Origin: Culex pipiens pallens
Taxonomy: Eukaryota > Arthropoda > Insecta > Diptera > Culicidae
Direction: 5' to 3'
Assembly: GCF_016801865.2 (NCBI RefSeq)
Contig: NC_068937.1
Coordinates: forward strand, 138,148,455-138,212,454
DNA: 64,000 nucleotides
Numbering within the stretch: the stretch's first letter is position 1; every line of letters starts with the position of its first letter. The position numbers and the translations under genes are program-made. This document shows, piece after piece, positions 33,441 to 45,459 of this stretch. Under the pieces are notes generated by a model. It did no database searches and was not told the DNA's origin. It was given only the letters and a program-made list of their open reading frames with translations.

Positions 33441-36180
33441 GCCTAGTTTTGAACTAATTTTCGTTGTATTTGCGTAATTTACAAGCTAGCTAAATTCATA
33501 AGCTATTGGTGTCTTTACCCTAAAGTAGGCACGGCCTTTCCACCACTTGGTTGCTGGCAGCGTCACTGCATAAGTGGCTGTTGTGATGATGGTGCTGCAG
33601 CTGCTTCGGGTGTTTGTTTATGGAAATAGTTGGCAGTTAAAACAAACATTAATTTGCTTGGTACAAGTGCACCCGGTGCCAACCCGGCAAAACGCTATTA
33701 TCGATCCACAAATACGTGCTAAGAAGTGGTTTTTTGTTCAGTTCTGCGATCAGTTATTGCATTTTGTTGGATTCAATTGTTGTAAAAAGCGGTTTAAGCA
33801 AAATATAAGTTTTAAATAAGTTAGAAATATTGATACTTGCCTTGAAACAACCATTTAAAGAAAACAAAGAAAACACAAAAAAAGAGTCTGTGAATAATAT
33901 TTCCAAACTAAATGAAATGCTTCGCAGAAAATGTTGATTTTCTGTTATGCTCACCAAATAACTTCGTAAATTTAACGCCATGTCCTTGAAAGTACCACAA
34001 AAAATCACAAAAAAGCATACAGAGTAAACAATAACCAGAATAAGAAATCCACAATAATGAAAAATCGCTTAAAGTCAATCCTCTTGACCATTTGTTTAAT
34101 GCGACATATTTTTACGTAGATCTTAAATTTTACTATGTTTAAAAATTGTTTTATGCCTAGATTGTTTTGAAATTTTTTGAAATTTGTAATAAAATTTCAA
34201 ACAAAATTTGCCAAAACGTTATCATTTGAAAAAGAAGGCAAATATGGTGACACATATAAAAAGTTTCTTTCAAATTTAGCAATTTAAAAGATATAATTCT
34301 GTTTCCAATTGGTTGATACTTATCAAAGCCAGGTTACCGATCAACAAAGCCCAAAATAAAAATTCTAAAAGATTGTCATAGTTTTAGGAACTATTTGTTT
34401 CGGAAATGCTTTTCTTAAAACGAAAAAATATTTTTTTAAATAAATGATATCTGAGTGCTGATAACCTCAAATCGATGGGTTTTATCAAAATAATATAGAG
34501 TACTTTGAAATTACAATTTTAATAAAGCATCTAGAAAGAAATCAAAAAATTCTAACAAATATATAATAGGGGAAATATACCCATTTTAATCACACTAAGC
34601 CGTTCGACCAATTCTCATCACTTTTGCCATTTTCCGCTATTAAATCAACATTTTCAGATGTATCAACAATGGAAGTTGCTTGCTCACTTTTATTTGTGCT
34701 ATTTATTACTTTGGAACAGTCAAAAACACTTTATTTAAGCTGTTATTCATGATCAAAGTGCTGATAGGCCGATAATAGAAATAGGCTGAGAAAGGGTATA
34801 GTTCCCCTATTACAAAAAAAAAACTCTAGAAAACTAATAGCTCCTGATCTAAATTTTGCAGGATCATGTACTGTAACACAAAAATTAGCGAAAAGACTTG
34901 TTCAATCGATTTCAAACTTTTTTAATTTTTTTTCGTTGAGGACAAAAAATAAACATTTGAATTTCTGGATATTTTGATGATATTTTTTATGCAAAATGCA
35001 GTTTACACCACCACAGTTGTCTTTGTTTTAACAAAGTTTTGGAAATACATCGAGTTTTCACAAAACTGAAAATATTTGATCTGGTTCAATCATACTAGAA
35101 AATGTCTGTAAAAGAAATGAACATCAACTCAAAAATTCACTGCACACTATTTTAAAGACTATTTTCAATGAAACTCCCGACTACAACTGAGATCGAGGGG
35201 GAGAGTGCAAAAAAAACAAAAAAAATGAAATAACTAGCCATAATTTCATCATTTCAATGCAAAAGGCATGGAAAATGGCAGTGCAGTAGGTCTGCTTGTT
35301 CGGTAACTGGATGTTGTTTACCTGGGCGCTCGATAAAAAAATGCAGACAAACGTCAAAAAACAACAACAAAACCAAAATGATCGAGGGGTCAGTCAATGC
35401 AAAAATAATTATCAACAAATAAAATAATATTTATGAGTTTTCATGAAATTTCATGTCATATTCAGAGGATTTTTAAAGGGAATACTCTAGATTTTTTGGG
35501 TTACTTTCATTTTATTGTTAATTTTTTCTTAAGAAAATATAACGCATTGACGTTCCCCTTGACATTTTTGATCAACCCAGTAAGCGAGCAACATTCGGTA
35601 ACTGGGCAACTTTCTCAGCGCAGTTACCGAACGAGAACTGTAATCAATTTTCTAAATTCTAAGTTTTTTTTAGGAAAATCGAAAAAAGCTCAAAATCTCA
35701 ATATATTTTTGAATTGACTCAAACATGTGTATAATGACTATAAACGGAAGGGAATGCAATTTTTTTAGCTGATTGCACTTAAAATTACATTGATATTTTT
35801 AAGTTTCTTGAAAAACTGTTTTTGCCCTCTGATTTCGGACCGTTTTTTAAAGGAGGTGCGAGTCAAAAACAATGAAAAATATTAGCAATTGGCTTATGAG
35901 TGGTAATAATGCTGAAAGTTTTACCTGCATTTTTAAATTAAGTATATTATGCACATTTTATGTAAGTTTGCGTTGGATATAAAATTTTGAAAAAAAAAAT
36001 AAAGACAAACATTTATGAACTTGAAAAAAACTACCTTTATATGAATCAGCAAAAAAAAAGCAAAAGTGATAAATGGTAACAAACTCCCATAAGCCACTAT
36101 TTCGACTAGCAATCATTGGTCAGTGACCACAAACAAATTTATTATAAGTTTCCCCTCCTAAACAAGCCCCAATAGAGGAA
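33441..36180. other. AT-rich region with dispersed-repeat fragments
   Basis: Mostly A/T-rich. Fragments matching the 25-26 kb cluster lie at about 35080-35880 (CTGATTTCGGACCG, CAAAATCTCAATATATTTTT), and a MITE end lies near 34812. A GTTACCGAAC/GTTCGGTAAC motif recurs (35300, 35595, 35625). No gene is supported. Confidence 0.45.
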
Positions 36181-37880
36181 GTCATAAATTTTCGACCATC
36201 ATTCTAGCCAGAATCGAGTCTCGCCCAAGCCGGTGCTGCCGCCGCCAAACAGAGTGTTCTTTCTCACAGTTTCCCAGCCGGGGAACTCTTTGATAGGCTG
36301 CTGCAGCCGCCACCGCGCCATATTCGTGAGCGTCTATTAGTTTGCGAAATTTACGAGAATTTATCATATCTGAATGGTTCTCTCGCACCTGTTGTGATAG
36401 AATCTTGTTGATTTTTTTTTTTTTTTTTGTTTGTGCGGTCTTTTTCCAGATTCTTCCTCATTAGCATTCTGCTGATGAAACTGGGAGCGGGGAGATTGAA
36501 AGTGAAAATGTGTGTTTCTGGAATATTTTGCTTCGTTTCGTTCTTGCCAATTTGAAGGTTGGGATTTTGAAATGATGAAACAGTGCAGTATTGACAATTT
36601 TTGAAAACATTTTTTTACTCCACAGAATGATGCAACTTCTCTTATATAATTCTTGCTTCTTCTATACCTTCTCCCAACGGATCCGGCTAACCTTGCGAGT
36701 GTTTATTTGCTTACAGTTTTAATTGTTTTGCAATTACACACAGAATTCCAGCGAGTTTGCGCGACGCCACAGCTATTTGTTTATCATGCTGGTTTTATTT
36801 TCATCCAGCGTGTTCTTTTTCTGTTCTTTTTAATTTTTACTTCTGGCAAGTTTTTTGCTGCCACTTGTCCGATGCCGTCTTGTGTTTATTTGGCATCGAG
36901 TCCCTGGACAACTTTTTGCGTTGCTTATTAATATTTTGAAAGGTCGTGATGATGAATTGTACTTACTCAGACAAAAAAAAAACAAGTACCGTAATCGTGA
37001 AAAAACGTGAATTTTTGGAACATCGAATATTGTTTCAAGTTCAGTTTTATTATACTTTACATCAATAAAAAAAAATCTATTTCCACAATATTATTTATAT
37101 GAGCTTTTCCCCCACGTAAGGTAACCACGCCGGTCATTTAAATCCCAGCCAAAACCGTACGCACCTCACCAAACAGGTCCGAGACCTTGAATTAAGCAGA
37201 TTCGATTGGGTGAATCGACTTTTCTCTGTCTCTGACGATGGTCGAAGCCGGGGGCCACCCCAATCACCCCATAATCACCCCCATCAGCTCACCCTGAAGT
37301 TCGCCCCAAAAATAGCCCCCCTTGTTTTCGTGTTTTCGTGAGAAGTGACTCTCATGAGTATATGGCTGTGGGGCCCGCCGTCTGTCATTCTGTCCGAACG
37401 TCTGGCCGAAAAGGTCTCTCCACCGCCATTCATTGGTCCGGTCTGACCGACGCCTTCGAGAGGATTTTTGCATCCGACGTGCACACGAAAAAGTCAGAGT
37501 GCGTGCGACGATTCCAAAATCTGGCCGCGCCGCCGTGAAGGCCATCACACAAAAAAAGGGTTGCAAAGCCGCAGTCGTCGTCGTCGTCGAAAGTCTCTCA
37601 ATATTTTACCGCTATAGCAAGTCCTGCGACGACGGCCCGCAAAAGGTCAATTCCAAGAATATATACGGCGCGAAACCGGTGTTTTGAGGCGGCGCGTGTT
37701 TCGGCGCCGCTTTGGGTGATCATCTTTCACTTGGCTGAACGCGCCGCTTTACGGCGTTGAGGGTTCTGAGACCACGTGACACGCGGCCGTGCCTGCCGAT
37801 GACAGCTGCGCGGAGACCCTGGGGCGCGCGCGGACGGTGAATGAATCATAAGCGGGGGCCCTTTGGCGGGACCGGTTCTA
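36181..37880. other. Unique, higher-GC noncoding island
   Basis: Non-repetitive sequence with CG-rich stretches (GTCGTCGTCGTCG near 37574; GCGGCGCG near 37690). Overlapping open frames on both strands (up to 100 codons) lack domain character. No exon is supported. Confidence 0.4.
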
Positions 37881-38354
37881 GGGCTTATTTTTTGGTTATG
37901 GTTAGTTGATGGTTCAACTAAAAATATAAGTAATAAACACTTTTTCAAAATATATTTATTGGATTTATTCAACTTTTTTTTAGCAATTTCATTCGTTTCC
38001 CTTATTCATGTACTAAACATATTTTGAAAATATCAAATTGAAGATGAAGATATTCACCCTGAACCATAAGAACAACCATGCGTCTCCTTCGTTAGGCACT
38101 TAGCAATGTCTAAGTCGTATCGTCACTGTAAACACGACGAGTTGGCGTATGTGCCATTAGGGTGTGATATGGTTGTATGGATAAAAATAAAGTTATCCAA
38201 ATTTAGCGAGCACAGCATTTTTTTAGTTCCTTTTGGGGTCCTAAACAACTCCTTAAAATTTGGGAACGATTGTTTTAGTCCTCACTTTGCGCAAAGCGAA
38301 TCAATTTTCTATGGGAATCTGTATGGGAAAAACCTATTTTTTGGATTTTGATTA
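37881..38354. other. AT-rich sequence without recognised features
   Basis: An 81-codon plus frame (38106-38351) has no family resemblance. Confidence 0.4.
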
Positions 38355-39027
38355 GAGGTGGGCAAAACCGCTCTTTTTTAGGAGCCGCTCATTTTCGTTC
38401 GCTCATTAAAAAGAGCCGCTCTTTTGAACGGGTCTTCCGCTCTTTTTCAAAATTTTGATGAAAATGTTTTTTTTTTTAAGAATCGTATGATTTTAAAAGT
38501 TATTTCACACTGGACTTTTACAAATTATTTGATAAAAAAAATTAAAACTGAAAACGAGAAGATGTCCTTGAAAACCATTGGTCTTGGCGGTCTCTATGTC
38601 AAGATTTCTACTCGAACCTAAACATTCGAGTAATTGAATGGCATCCAAACTTAAATCTAGGATTAGAAAAAATGCTATTAATTTTAAAATTGCGTTTATT
38701 TCTGCAAGAATTGAACTAATGCTGATATTTTATTTGGAGAAAACATTCTGTGAACTCTTTTCTACATTCTGATTTAATTGATAAAGTCTATAAACGCAAA
38801 AGTTGATTTGGACAGAAGGTTTTTTTTTCAAAATCTCTAAACTATTCAGAAGATTTTTGATAATATTATGCAATTTGAAATGCTCAAATTTGTATTCCAG
38901 TAGTACTTTAATTTATAATCAGTTGTAAAGTGAAAAATATTTTCATGTTGTTTAAAAAAATCATTTTTTTGTTTTTTTTTTTGTATAGGCATTGAAATAT
39001 TTGAAATTGCATTTTCAATTCTCAAAA
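38355..39027 (-). mobile_element. Truncated copy of the 23325-24603 hAT-like element
   Basis: Starts AGAGGTGGGCAAAACCGCTC with the same GAGCCGCTCATTTTCGTTCG subterminal block as the right end of the 23325-24603 element, then follows its AT-rich interior in reverse order to about 39027. There it is cut by the next element. The other TIR is missing. Confidence 0.6.
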
Positions 39028-39031
39028 ACTT

Positions 39032-39872
39032 ACTTAATCCACCTATGTGGTTGTTGCCTTCCTCACTTTTTACCAACATTTGGTAATATGATGGGTTTGG
39101 ACACAAATTCTATCTATCTTCTATATATATACAAAATTTCGACGGTTTTGTTCGAACGCGAATCAACACGGAACGTCCGATCAAGGTGCTCTTTGTTGCG
39201 TTGGGTTCGTATGGTAAGTTCGTGAGTTCAAGGAAGGATTCCGGAAAATTTGCAGATGGTATGGTATGGAAAAGGTTAAAATCAAGTTTTGATCACAGGA
39301 GGCTGAATAAGCAAAAAAGTCAAAAACGTCAACAAACGAAAAAAGGCAGAACGAAGTTTGTCAGGTAAGGCTTGTTTCTCAATAAAGAAATACACAGAAA
39401 TACAGCGGTCATAACTTAAGACAGGGATGTCTTCAATGTATTGGAATCGTTGGAAAGGTCTTTTGATGACCTATCCAACGATGGGTTGGATAATGGATCC
39501 GGACAAAGTTTACATACATTTAAGTGAGCTCCGGCATCAAAAAAGTACATAAATATCACTTAAGTGGTCATAACTTGAGACAGGGTAGCCAGATCTTCAA
39601 TGTATTGAACTCATTCGAAAGGTCTTTCGATTACCTATCCAACGATAGGTTGAATGATGGATCCGGGCATAGTTTACATACATTTAAGTGAGATCCGGCT
39701 TCAAAAAATTACATAAATATCACTTAAGTGGTCATTATTTGAGACAGGGATGCCAGATCTTCAATGTATTGATTTCATAGGAAAGGTCTTTTGATTACCT
39801 ACCCAACGATGGGTTGGATAATGGATCCGGACATAGTTTACATACATTTAAGTGAGATCCGGCATCAAAACA
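39032..39872 (+). mobile_element. Copy C (truncated) of the 164-bp-repeat element
   Basis: Begins ACTTAATCCACCTATGTGG then TTGCCTTCCTCAC, like copy B. After about 370 bp of sequence not seen in the other copies (with an ACGGAACGTCCGATCAAG block) it enters about three 164-bp monomers (39405-39872). It stops abruptly where copy (v) of the hairpin repeat begins, so the hairpin end and microsatellite are missing. Confidence 0.6.
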
Positions 39873-40150
39873 GTAGTTTATGCAACAAGTTGCAAAAAGA
39901 GGATTTTTTCAGCACGAGTCGTACATTTATCCAACGAGGTTCACCGAGTTGGATAAATACGAAGAGTGCTGAAAAATCAAGTTTTGCAACGAGTTCCATA
40001 CAACACTTTTTGCAATTCCAAAAAACACACACTGAGTGAAATTTTATGTCAAATTTTCATGTATTTTGTCAATAAATCGTTCAAATCAAAAAAATGTTGA
40101 AAAGTGTAGCCATTCGATTCTGTTATTTTTGGTACAGAAAAGTAGGCTAT
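39873..40150 (-). repeat. Copy (v) of the TTTTCAGCAC hairpin repeat, internally deleted
   Basis: Reverse orientation: GTAGTTTATGCAACAAGTTG, CAGCACGAGTCGTACATTTA, the TATCCAACGAGG/CGAGTTGGATA pair, AAAAAACACACACTGAGTG, TTGAAAAGTGTAGC, then CATTCGATTCTGTTATTTTT. The central double GTGCTGAAAAG hairpin, present in copies ii-iv, has been lost. Confidence 0.65.
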
Positions 40151-41110
40151 ATAAATTTAGATAATGTTTGTTTTTGTGAACGTAGAAAAATGTATGATAG
40201 TTTCATTTTATGATATTGAAAACCGGACGCATATTTGCTGTGTTATCGTTACTTTAAAAATCAACACTATTTTGATGATGCATAAAAAAACTTTATTTTT
40301 ACTGTATGTTTTTTTTTTCTTCAGAGGCTTCATCACAGCAATCATTGGTTCAATCCTCAATGTCTTTGAGGCAAATATGAGGAAACTCTCTGATCTATTT
40401 TTTTCAAAAACCTTTTTAGAGATGGTCAAGCTTGCTCACCTTTTAACAATAAACCAATAAACCAAATTTTCCGTAATACTTATCAATATTATTTGGATTT
40501 AAACGGTGAATTGACTAAATGTACGACTCGCGAAAATTTGTATTCAAAAATAGGTAAATTAATTTAGAGTGCAACTAATTTCGTTTTCAAGATACCGATT
40601 TTTGAATATTTGAAAAGCCTCGTCTTCTTTGGTCCTAGAAAAGTACACATAAATTTAATGGGAAATGCAATAAAAAATATAATAAACATTTTAAAAAATG
40701 CAAAAACATTGCTCATTCTTGCTCTGCAAAAATCAAGATTCACCGAATTTACGTGTCTAATTGGATTGTTGGAACCTGTTTCTTACAAAACGTGACGAAA
40801 ATCAACAAAAAAAGTATTTTAATCCACCAGGATTAAGGCAAATTTCACTGAGCAAGACAAAATGACTTCTCAGTGGCGCTTACTCCACATCGTCCTTAAA
40901 CGACAGCTCAATCCAAAACACGCAGGCTAGCTCGGACCTCATCGGCAACCGCACCACAGCAAAAAGTGTGTGCGCGACATGATTTTTATTTATGCTGCAT
41001 GAGTAACTTTGAGTGCGTCGTCGGTTGACGTCGCGCGCGCCTGCAAAATAGGGCCAATGTCACTGGACACCGGTCAACCACTAGCCGGCGTGGGTTTCCG
41101 AAGCGAGGAG
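40151..41110. other. Unclassified sequence, AT-rich then GC-rich
   Basis: A 98-codon plus frame (40164-40460) and its antisense 73-codon frame have no family resemblance. From 40870 to 41100 composition turns GC-rich (GACGTCGCGCGCGCC near 41030). No gene is supported. Confidence 0.4.
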
Positions 41111-43370
41111 GCTACTTCGTTTTTTTTTTCGCGATGCGTAGTATTTACGTCACGCTGTTATTTATAGATATTGATTTATTGTGTGTTGTGAATCAATATT
41201 GATTTATTCTGCATTGTTTTATTATTTTTTTCTTTTTGCTCGCTTGCATAACGGCAATCTTTTCGAGCTTGTACCAGTGGAAGAGGTGCAAATATCTGCC
41301 GTAACAACGGCCAATTAGCGAATGTTTAATATTTGCCACGATCACACACTAATGAATCGTGTGCATGCAATTCGTCCAGGGGTTGAATAACGTTGGACAG
41401 ATTACGACAAAACAAAATTGTCATAGAGGGCATTTCTTTACTTTCCATTTCCGCCATACGCGCAAACCAGCTGATATAAGCACTTTTTGTTTATTTTTAC
41501 AGTTACAAATAATTTCTCGTTTATTTGTTCATATTTTGTAATCATTCAAATAATTTATTTAAATAATAATAAAGTCGCTTTATGCACGCGCGGTACTATC
41601 TTCTGCTGCGCTGTCGTGTATCGTTTCCATCTCTCACACACAGGAAACAACTTGTATTCTTAATTTGTTTTGTTTGTTTGTTGTTGTCACTGCAAAGCTA
41701 GTGTGTTCTCTCCACTTTCTTCTTCTTCCTTCTGAGGACTCGTTTCAATTAGCCTATACAGTGCACGACTATTGCAGTGTTTTGTATGTGTAATTCGCTC
41801 TAACAAGTTACGCAATGCTTTCTGCTCCAATCGGTGGTAACTGTATCTATTTAAATTCTCTCACAGGACCGCGCAAACGGAAACATAAAAAAGAAGTTTT
41901 AACAAATTTAACTGATTTCTGGAGGTGTGAAAATTTGTGTGGAAGATTCGCGGACTTTTTGTTTGTGTAACGAGATGGAAGTGTGGAAAAAGAAGTCCCA
42001 ACAAACTGGTTTGTGTGTATACAAATTAAAAACCATTACAATTAGTTAACAAAAACAAGTTACTATGGCCTGTGCTCACGCAACGGTGTGAGACTTTAGT
42101 TAAGAAGAGTGTTTTCGTTTAAAGGGATACATTTACCATGTCGTATTGCGCTTTGTTTCAGTTGATATTTCTTAATACGTTTCCTAAGCTTGTTCTATTA
42201 CAACGCCCTCTCGTTCTATTGTGATACGTTATGGCAGCTTGAAATCAAATAATTGTTTGTGGGAGATTGTGTAATTCAACTCTCACCAATATGAACACAA
42301 ACTCAACTGGGAAAGATTTTTTTTTTCGTACGTGTGCGTAGTTCATAATTGAAGGAAGGAAATAAGTACATCAATTTTGCTTATCGTAAAAAGTCGAGGT
42401 GTAAGCATTCGAAGTCGTTTAATTTAGGGAAAGAGTAATTCTGATGATTTGTTTTTTTTTTTGCCTCTGTCAAACGTTCATTTTTCATCCTTCTTGATAG
42501 TACTGTGATTTTGAATGTATATATGCGCATGTGTATAGAGTTACGATTTTACTTACTTTGTGGGAGCTTACAACAGCAATATATGTGTTTAGTAATTGTA
42601 TTGATTTGCTTTCACGTTTGTTTGTTTTCATTTTTCTTTTTATCTCAAGCAGGTTTCTGTTTTCGCACTTTAAATAGCTATTTATGTACTGTATAATATA
42701 ACATTTTTTTTGTTTCTTTCTTTCTTTCTTTCTTTCTGAGAAGTCGCCCCTTTGCTACACATTTGTCACTCAAGCTAACCAATTGTTTCCAGTTGACATG
42801 TGTTCCAATTGTTTTCGCCGCCTACAACTTGCTAACTATCAAAAGGTATTCAACACACACATTTTAGCTGCTTGTGGTTAAGACATTCATGCGTTTCGCT
42901 TTATTTAGACGTATGTGTGTTTTTGTTTAATACTTACATTTCTCCTTCACTCTTACCGATCTGGCCATGCTTCTGTTTTCTGGTTGTATAAATAGTTCTA
43001 GAAATCATATTCTCGCAACGTTATATCAGATACAAAATATTTGCGTTTTTTTTTATTTGTGTTGTTCATTTGCATTAAATTTGTCTATATACTGATGCTT
43101 TTTTTTGTTGTTTATTTGTTATCTTTTTTTTTCTTGGTATTTGCAGAATACGTGTATAATCAAGCTCATTCATAAACAATATACATTTAGCTGGTCGTTT
43201 TAGTTGTGTGTTGTTTTGTTGTTTCAATATTGGAAGAATGTTCGACAAACAGTGTCAATCTGGAGCAATGATTCAGGCGGAAACGATTCTGTACTGCTCA
43301 ACAAAAAAAAAGAAGGAAACTCTGAAACAAATAATGTAACGAAATGGAATGCCATCAAGTGTATATTCCA
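41111..43370 (-). other. Possible distal 3' UTR of the TMEM132-like gene
   Basis: Low-complexity, T-rich on the plus strand (A-rich on the minus), with TTGTTT and TTTC microsatellites (about 42712-42737) and no coding frames. The texture matches 45.3-47.6 kb, directly downstream of the TMEM132 stop codon, so it may be the far part of a long neural-type 3' UTR or plain flanking DNA. Transcript evidence is lacking. Confidence 0.25.
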
Positions 43371-45277
43371 AGGTTGTTAGCGATAAAATTAACGCGGTTA
43401 TTTCAATGATTCTATCGGCAATTATCTTATCGACGATAACGGACAATAACTCAATTTTTAATATATTTCTTAAATTGATTAAATCCAACCAAATCCTGTT
43501 AATTTTTGTAAGCTCTCCCTAAAAAAATTTATTGTTTTGATATTATTGTAAGTTTCAAAGTATAATTACTCACAAAATTTATCAACTTACCATATTTTTT
43601 TAGACGAAGCAAAACATGATATAAAAATTTCACAAAATTTTAGAAATCTACAAAAAATAATCAAAAAAATATTCGCTCTGCAGCATTGCCTTGGCGTTCA
43701 CGATTGCGAGATTCCTACTCGAAACTAGGTGTCCGAAGGCTTGATTGTTGAGGCAATTGCAAACCTCTTTTAACACCTAAGCTTCCAACCACCTCGGGAT
43801 TCGAACTGACGACCTTTGGCTTATGAGTCCAACTGCCTACCAGCGACTCCACAGAGGCAGGACCCAGGGAGACGACTCCTAAATCTGGACTGAGCTAACG
43901 ACATAACCTCTAAGTTAGACCGGGGCCAACATTTACTTCCCCATCCGACGGAAGGCGTTATCAGACAAATCTCGTCTCGAAAAATGCCACCGGAACCGTC
44001 TGGGATCGAACCCAGGCCGACTGGGTGAGAGGCAACCATGCTTACCCCTACACCACGATCCCGAAATTTAGTGAAAATACATGCAACATTTTCCTCTGTT
44101 GGAACCAAGGGTCCTGATTGCTCAAAAAAGACTCAATCACTCGGGATCACAAATCGAACGCGACAAAAAACTGCCCTGGTCGTTTCCTACCGTATGTCAG
44201 TGACTATGTCACTTTCACACCAATTGCCAGTGAATACTCTCAATTTGCTCTCCCTCTCACTCCAATCGCCAATCGGGTAGAACAGCGAATGGTTCAGAGA
44301 GCCTGATTGCGCTTTTTCGCTCAAAGTTGAGTAAAAATAGTCTGCAATCAGCTTTGTTTTGATTATCTATTAAACAGCTTAAAATCAATGTTATCCAAAA
44401 CGTTTTGAAATTTGGTGGATAACACAGTATCAAAGACACATTTTTTGAGTGATTAGTGAAAGTTGGTTTACTGCGAATTCGATCATAGCAACCGGTGCAT
44501 GTGGGTTGAATTTTTCACTGCGCTCTGTTATTTTTTAGAATTTTTGAATTTTTCTTTTGAAAAATTGAACGAATTAAAAGAATATTTGGTGTCGTCGGGA
44601 AGTGTTTCAATAAATACTGAATATGGGGCAGGGTATTCCCTTGGTCGTTCGCTGTGAGTTGTGGATTGCCTGCTTCTTTGATAAAGGTTCGACAGGAGAG
44701 AGGGAGGAATGATTATTAATTTCTCGTCACTCCATACCCTTAGTGACGTGATGGGAGCAAGGGCGTCTATGTGAGCGTTCCTACACCCGCTTTAAATTTC
44801 CGGACGCTAGGTAAGATAAGAGTGAAATTTTGAAAAAAACATATTATTTTCCAAAAAAAACCATTTTAATTAAATGAAAATGCATACAAAAGTAAGGTTC
44901 AGTGGATGGTTATTTGCAAATTATGAAAATATGAGTTTTTTTTTGGAAAAAATACGGTACTTGGTGAAAAAACAAACTCATACTCAGTTATGAAAATTCG
45001 AGCATTTTCAAAATATACGGTGCATTGTATTTTTTATGCTTAGAAACATACTACATTACCCAAAAACTAATTCTTAAGTAAAGCATTGAATATTTAACAT
45101 GATATGATTGGATTAAGTCAATTTTAGGAAGATTTTAAAAATGAGTTATTGTTCGTAATCGTCGATAACATTATCCCTGACAGAATTATCGAAATAACGA
45201 AGAACTCGACAACAATTATCGTTATCGTCAGGCGTTAATATTATCGATGATTACTTTATCGATTAACAACCTTGACT
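43371..45277. mobile_element. Non-autonomous DNA element with AAGGTTGTTA(A/G)CGATAAA-like ends
   Basis: Left end CAAGGTTGTTAGCGATAAAA (about 43371) and right end TTTATCGATTAACAACCTTG (to about 45277) are inverted repeats. Subterminal TTATCGACGATAACG-type motifs occur on both sides (43425-43445; 45160-45245). It encodes nothing and contains a SINE (43676-44062). An end of the same family lies at about 60420-60500 in the TMEM132 gene. Confidence 0.5.
43676..44062 (-). mobile_element. Double-tRNA SINE (best-preserved copy)
   Basis: On the minus strand it begins GGGATCGTGGTGTAGGGGTA and continues with a loop GCCTCTCACCC and box B CTGGGTTCGATCCCAG. This first module resembles tRNA-Glu with a CTC anticodon loop. 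The second module (TGGTAGGCAGTTGGACTC... AGTTCGAATCCCGAG) lies about 190 bp on, followed by CAAGCCTTCGGACACCTAG and a short tail. It is close to the 32084-32495 copy along its whole length. Confidence 0.75.
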
Positions 45278-45459
45278 ATGTTATTCCTAACTCGAAATAT
45301 TTATTAATTATAAAAAGGATTGATAACAAACTCATCACTCTCCAGATTTCCACTCCACTCTTGCATGTTTTTTTACGAGAAATTGTTAAAGAAAATAATC
45401 AACAGATGGGAAAAGGGGGGCGAGCACAGGCAAAAATAGCACTATCGAGTGTAGGATAG

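Noticed and set aside
43676..44062. Functional tRNA-Glu gene at the SINE head
   Set aside because: The same sequence recurs in other copies with a common spacer and second module; acceptor pairing is incomplete.
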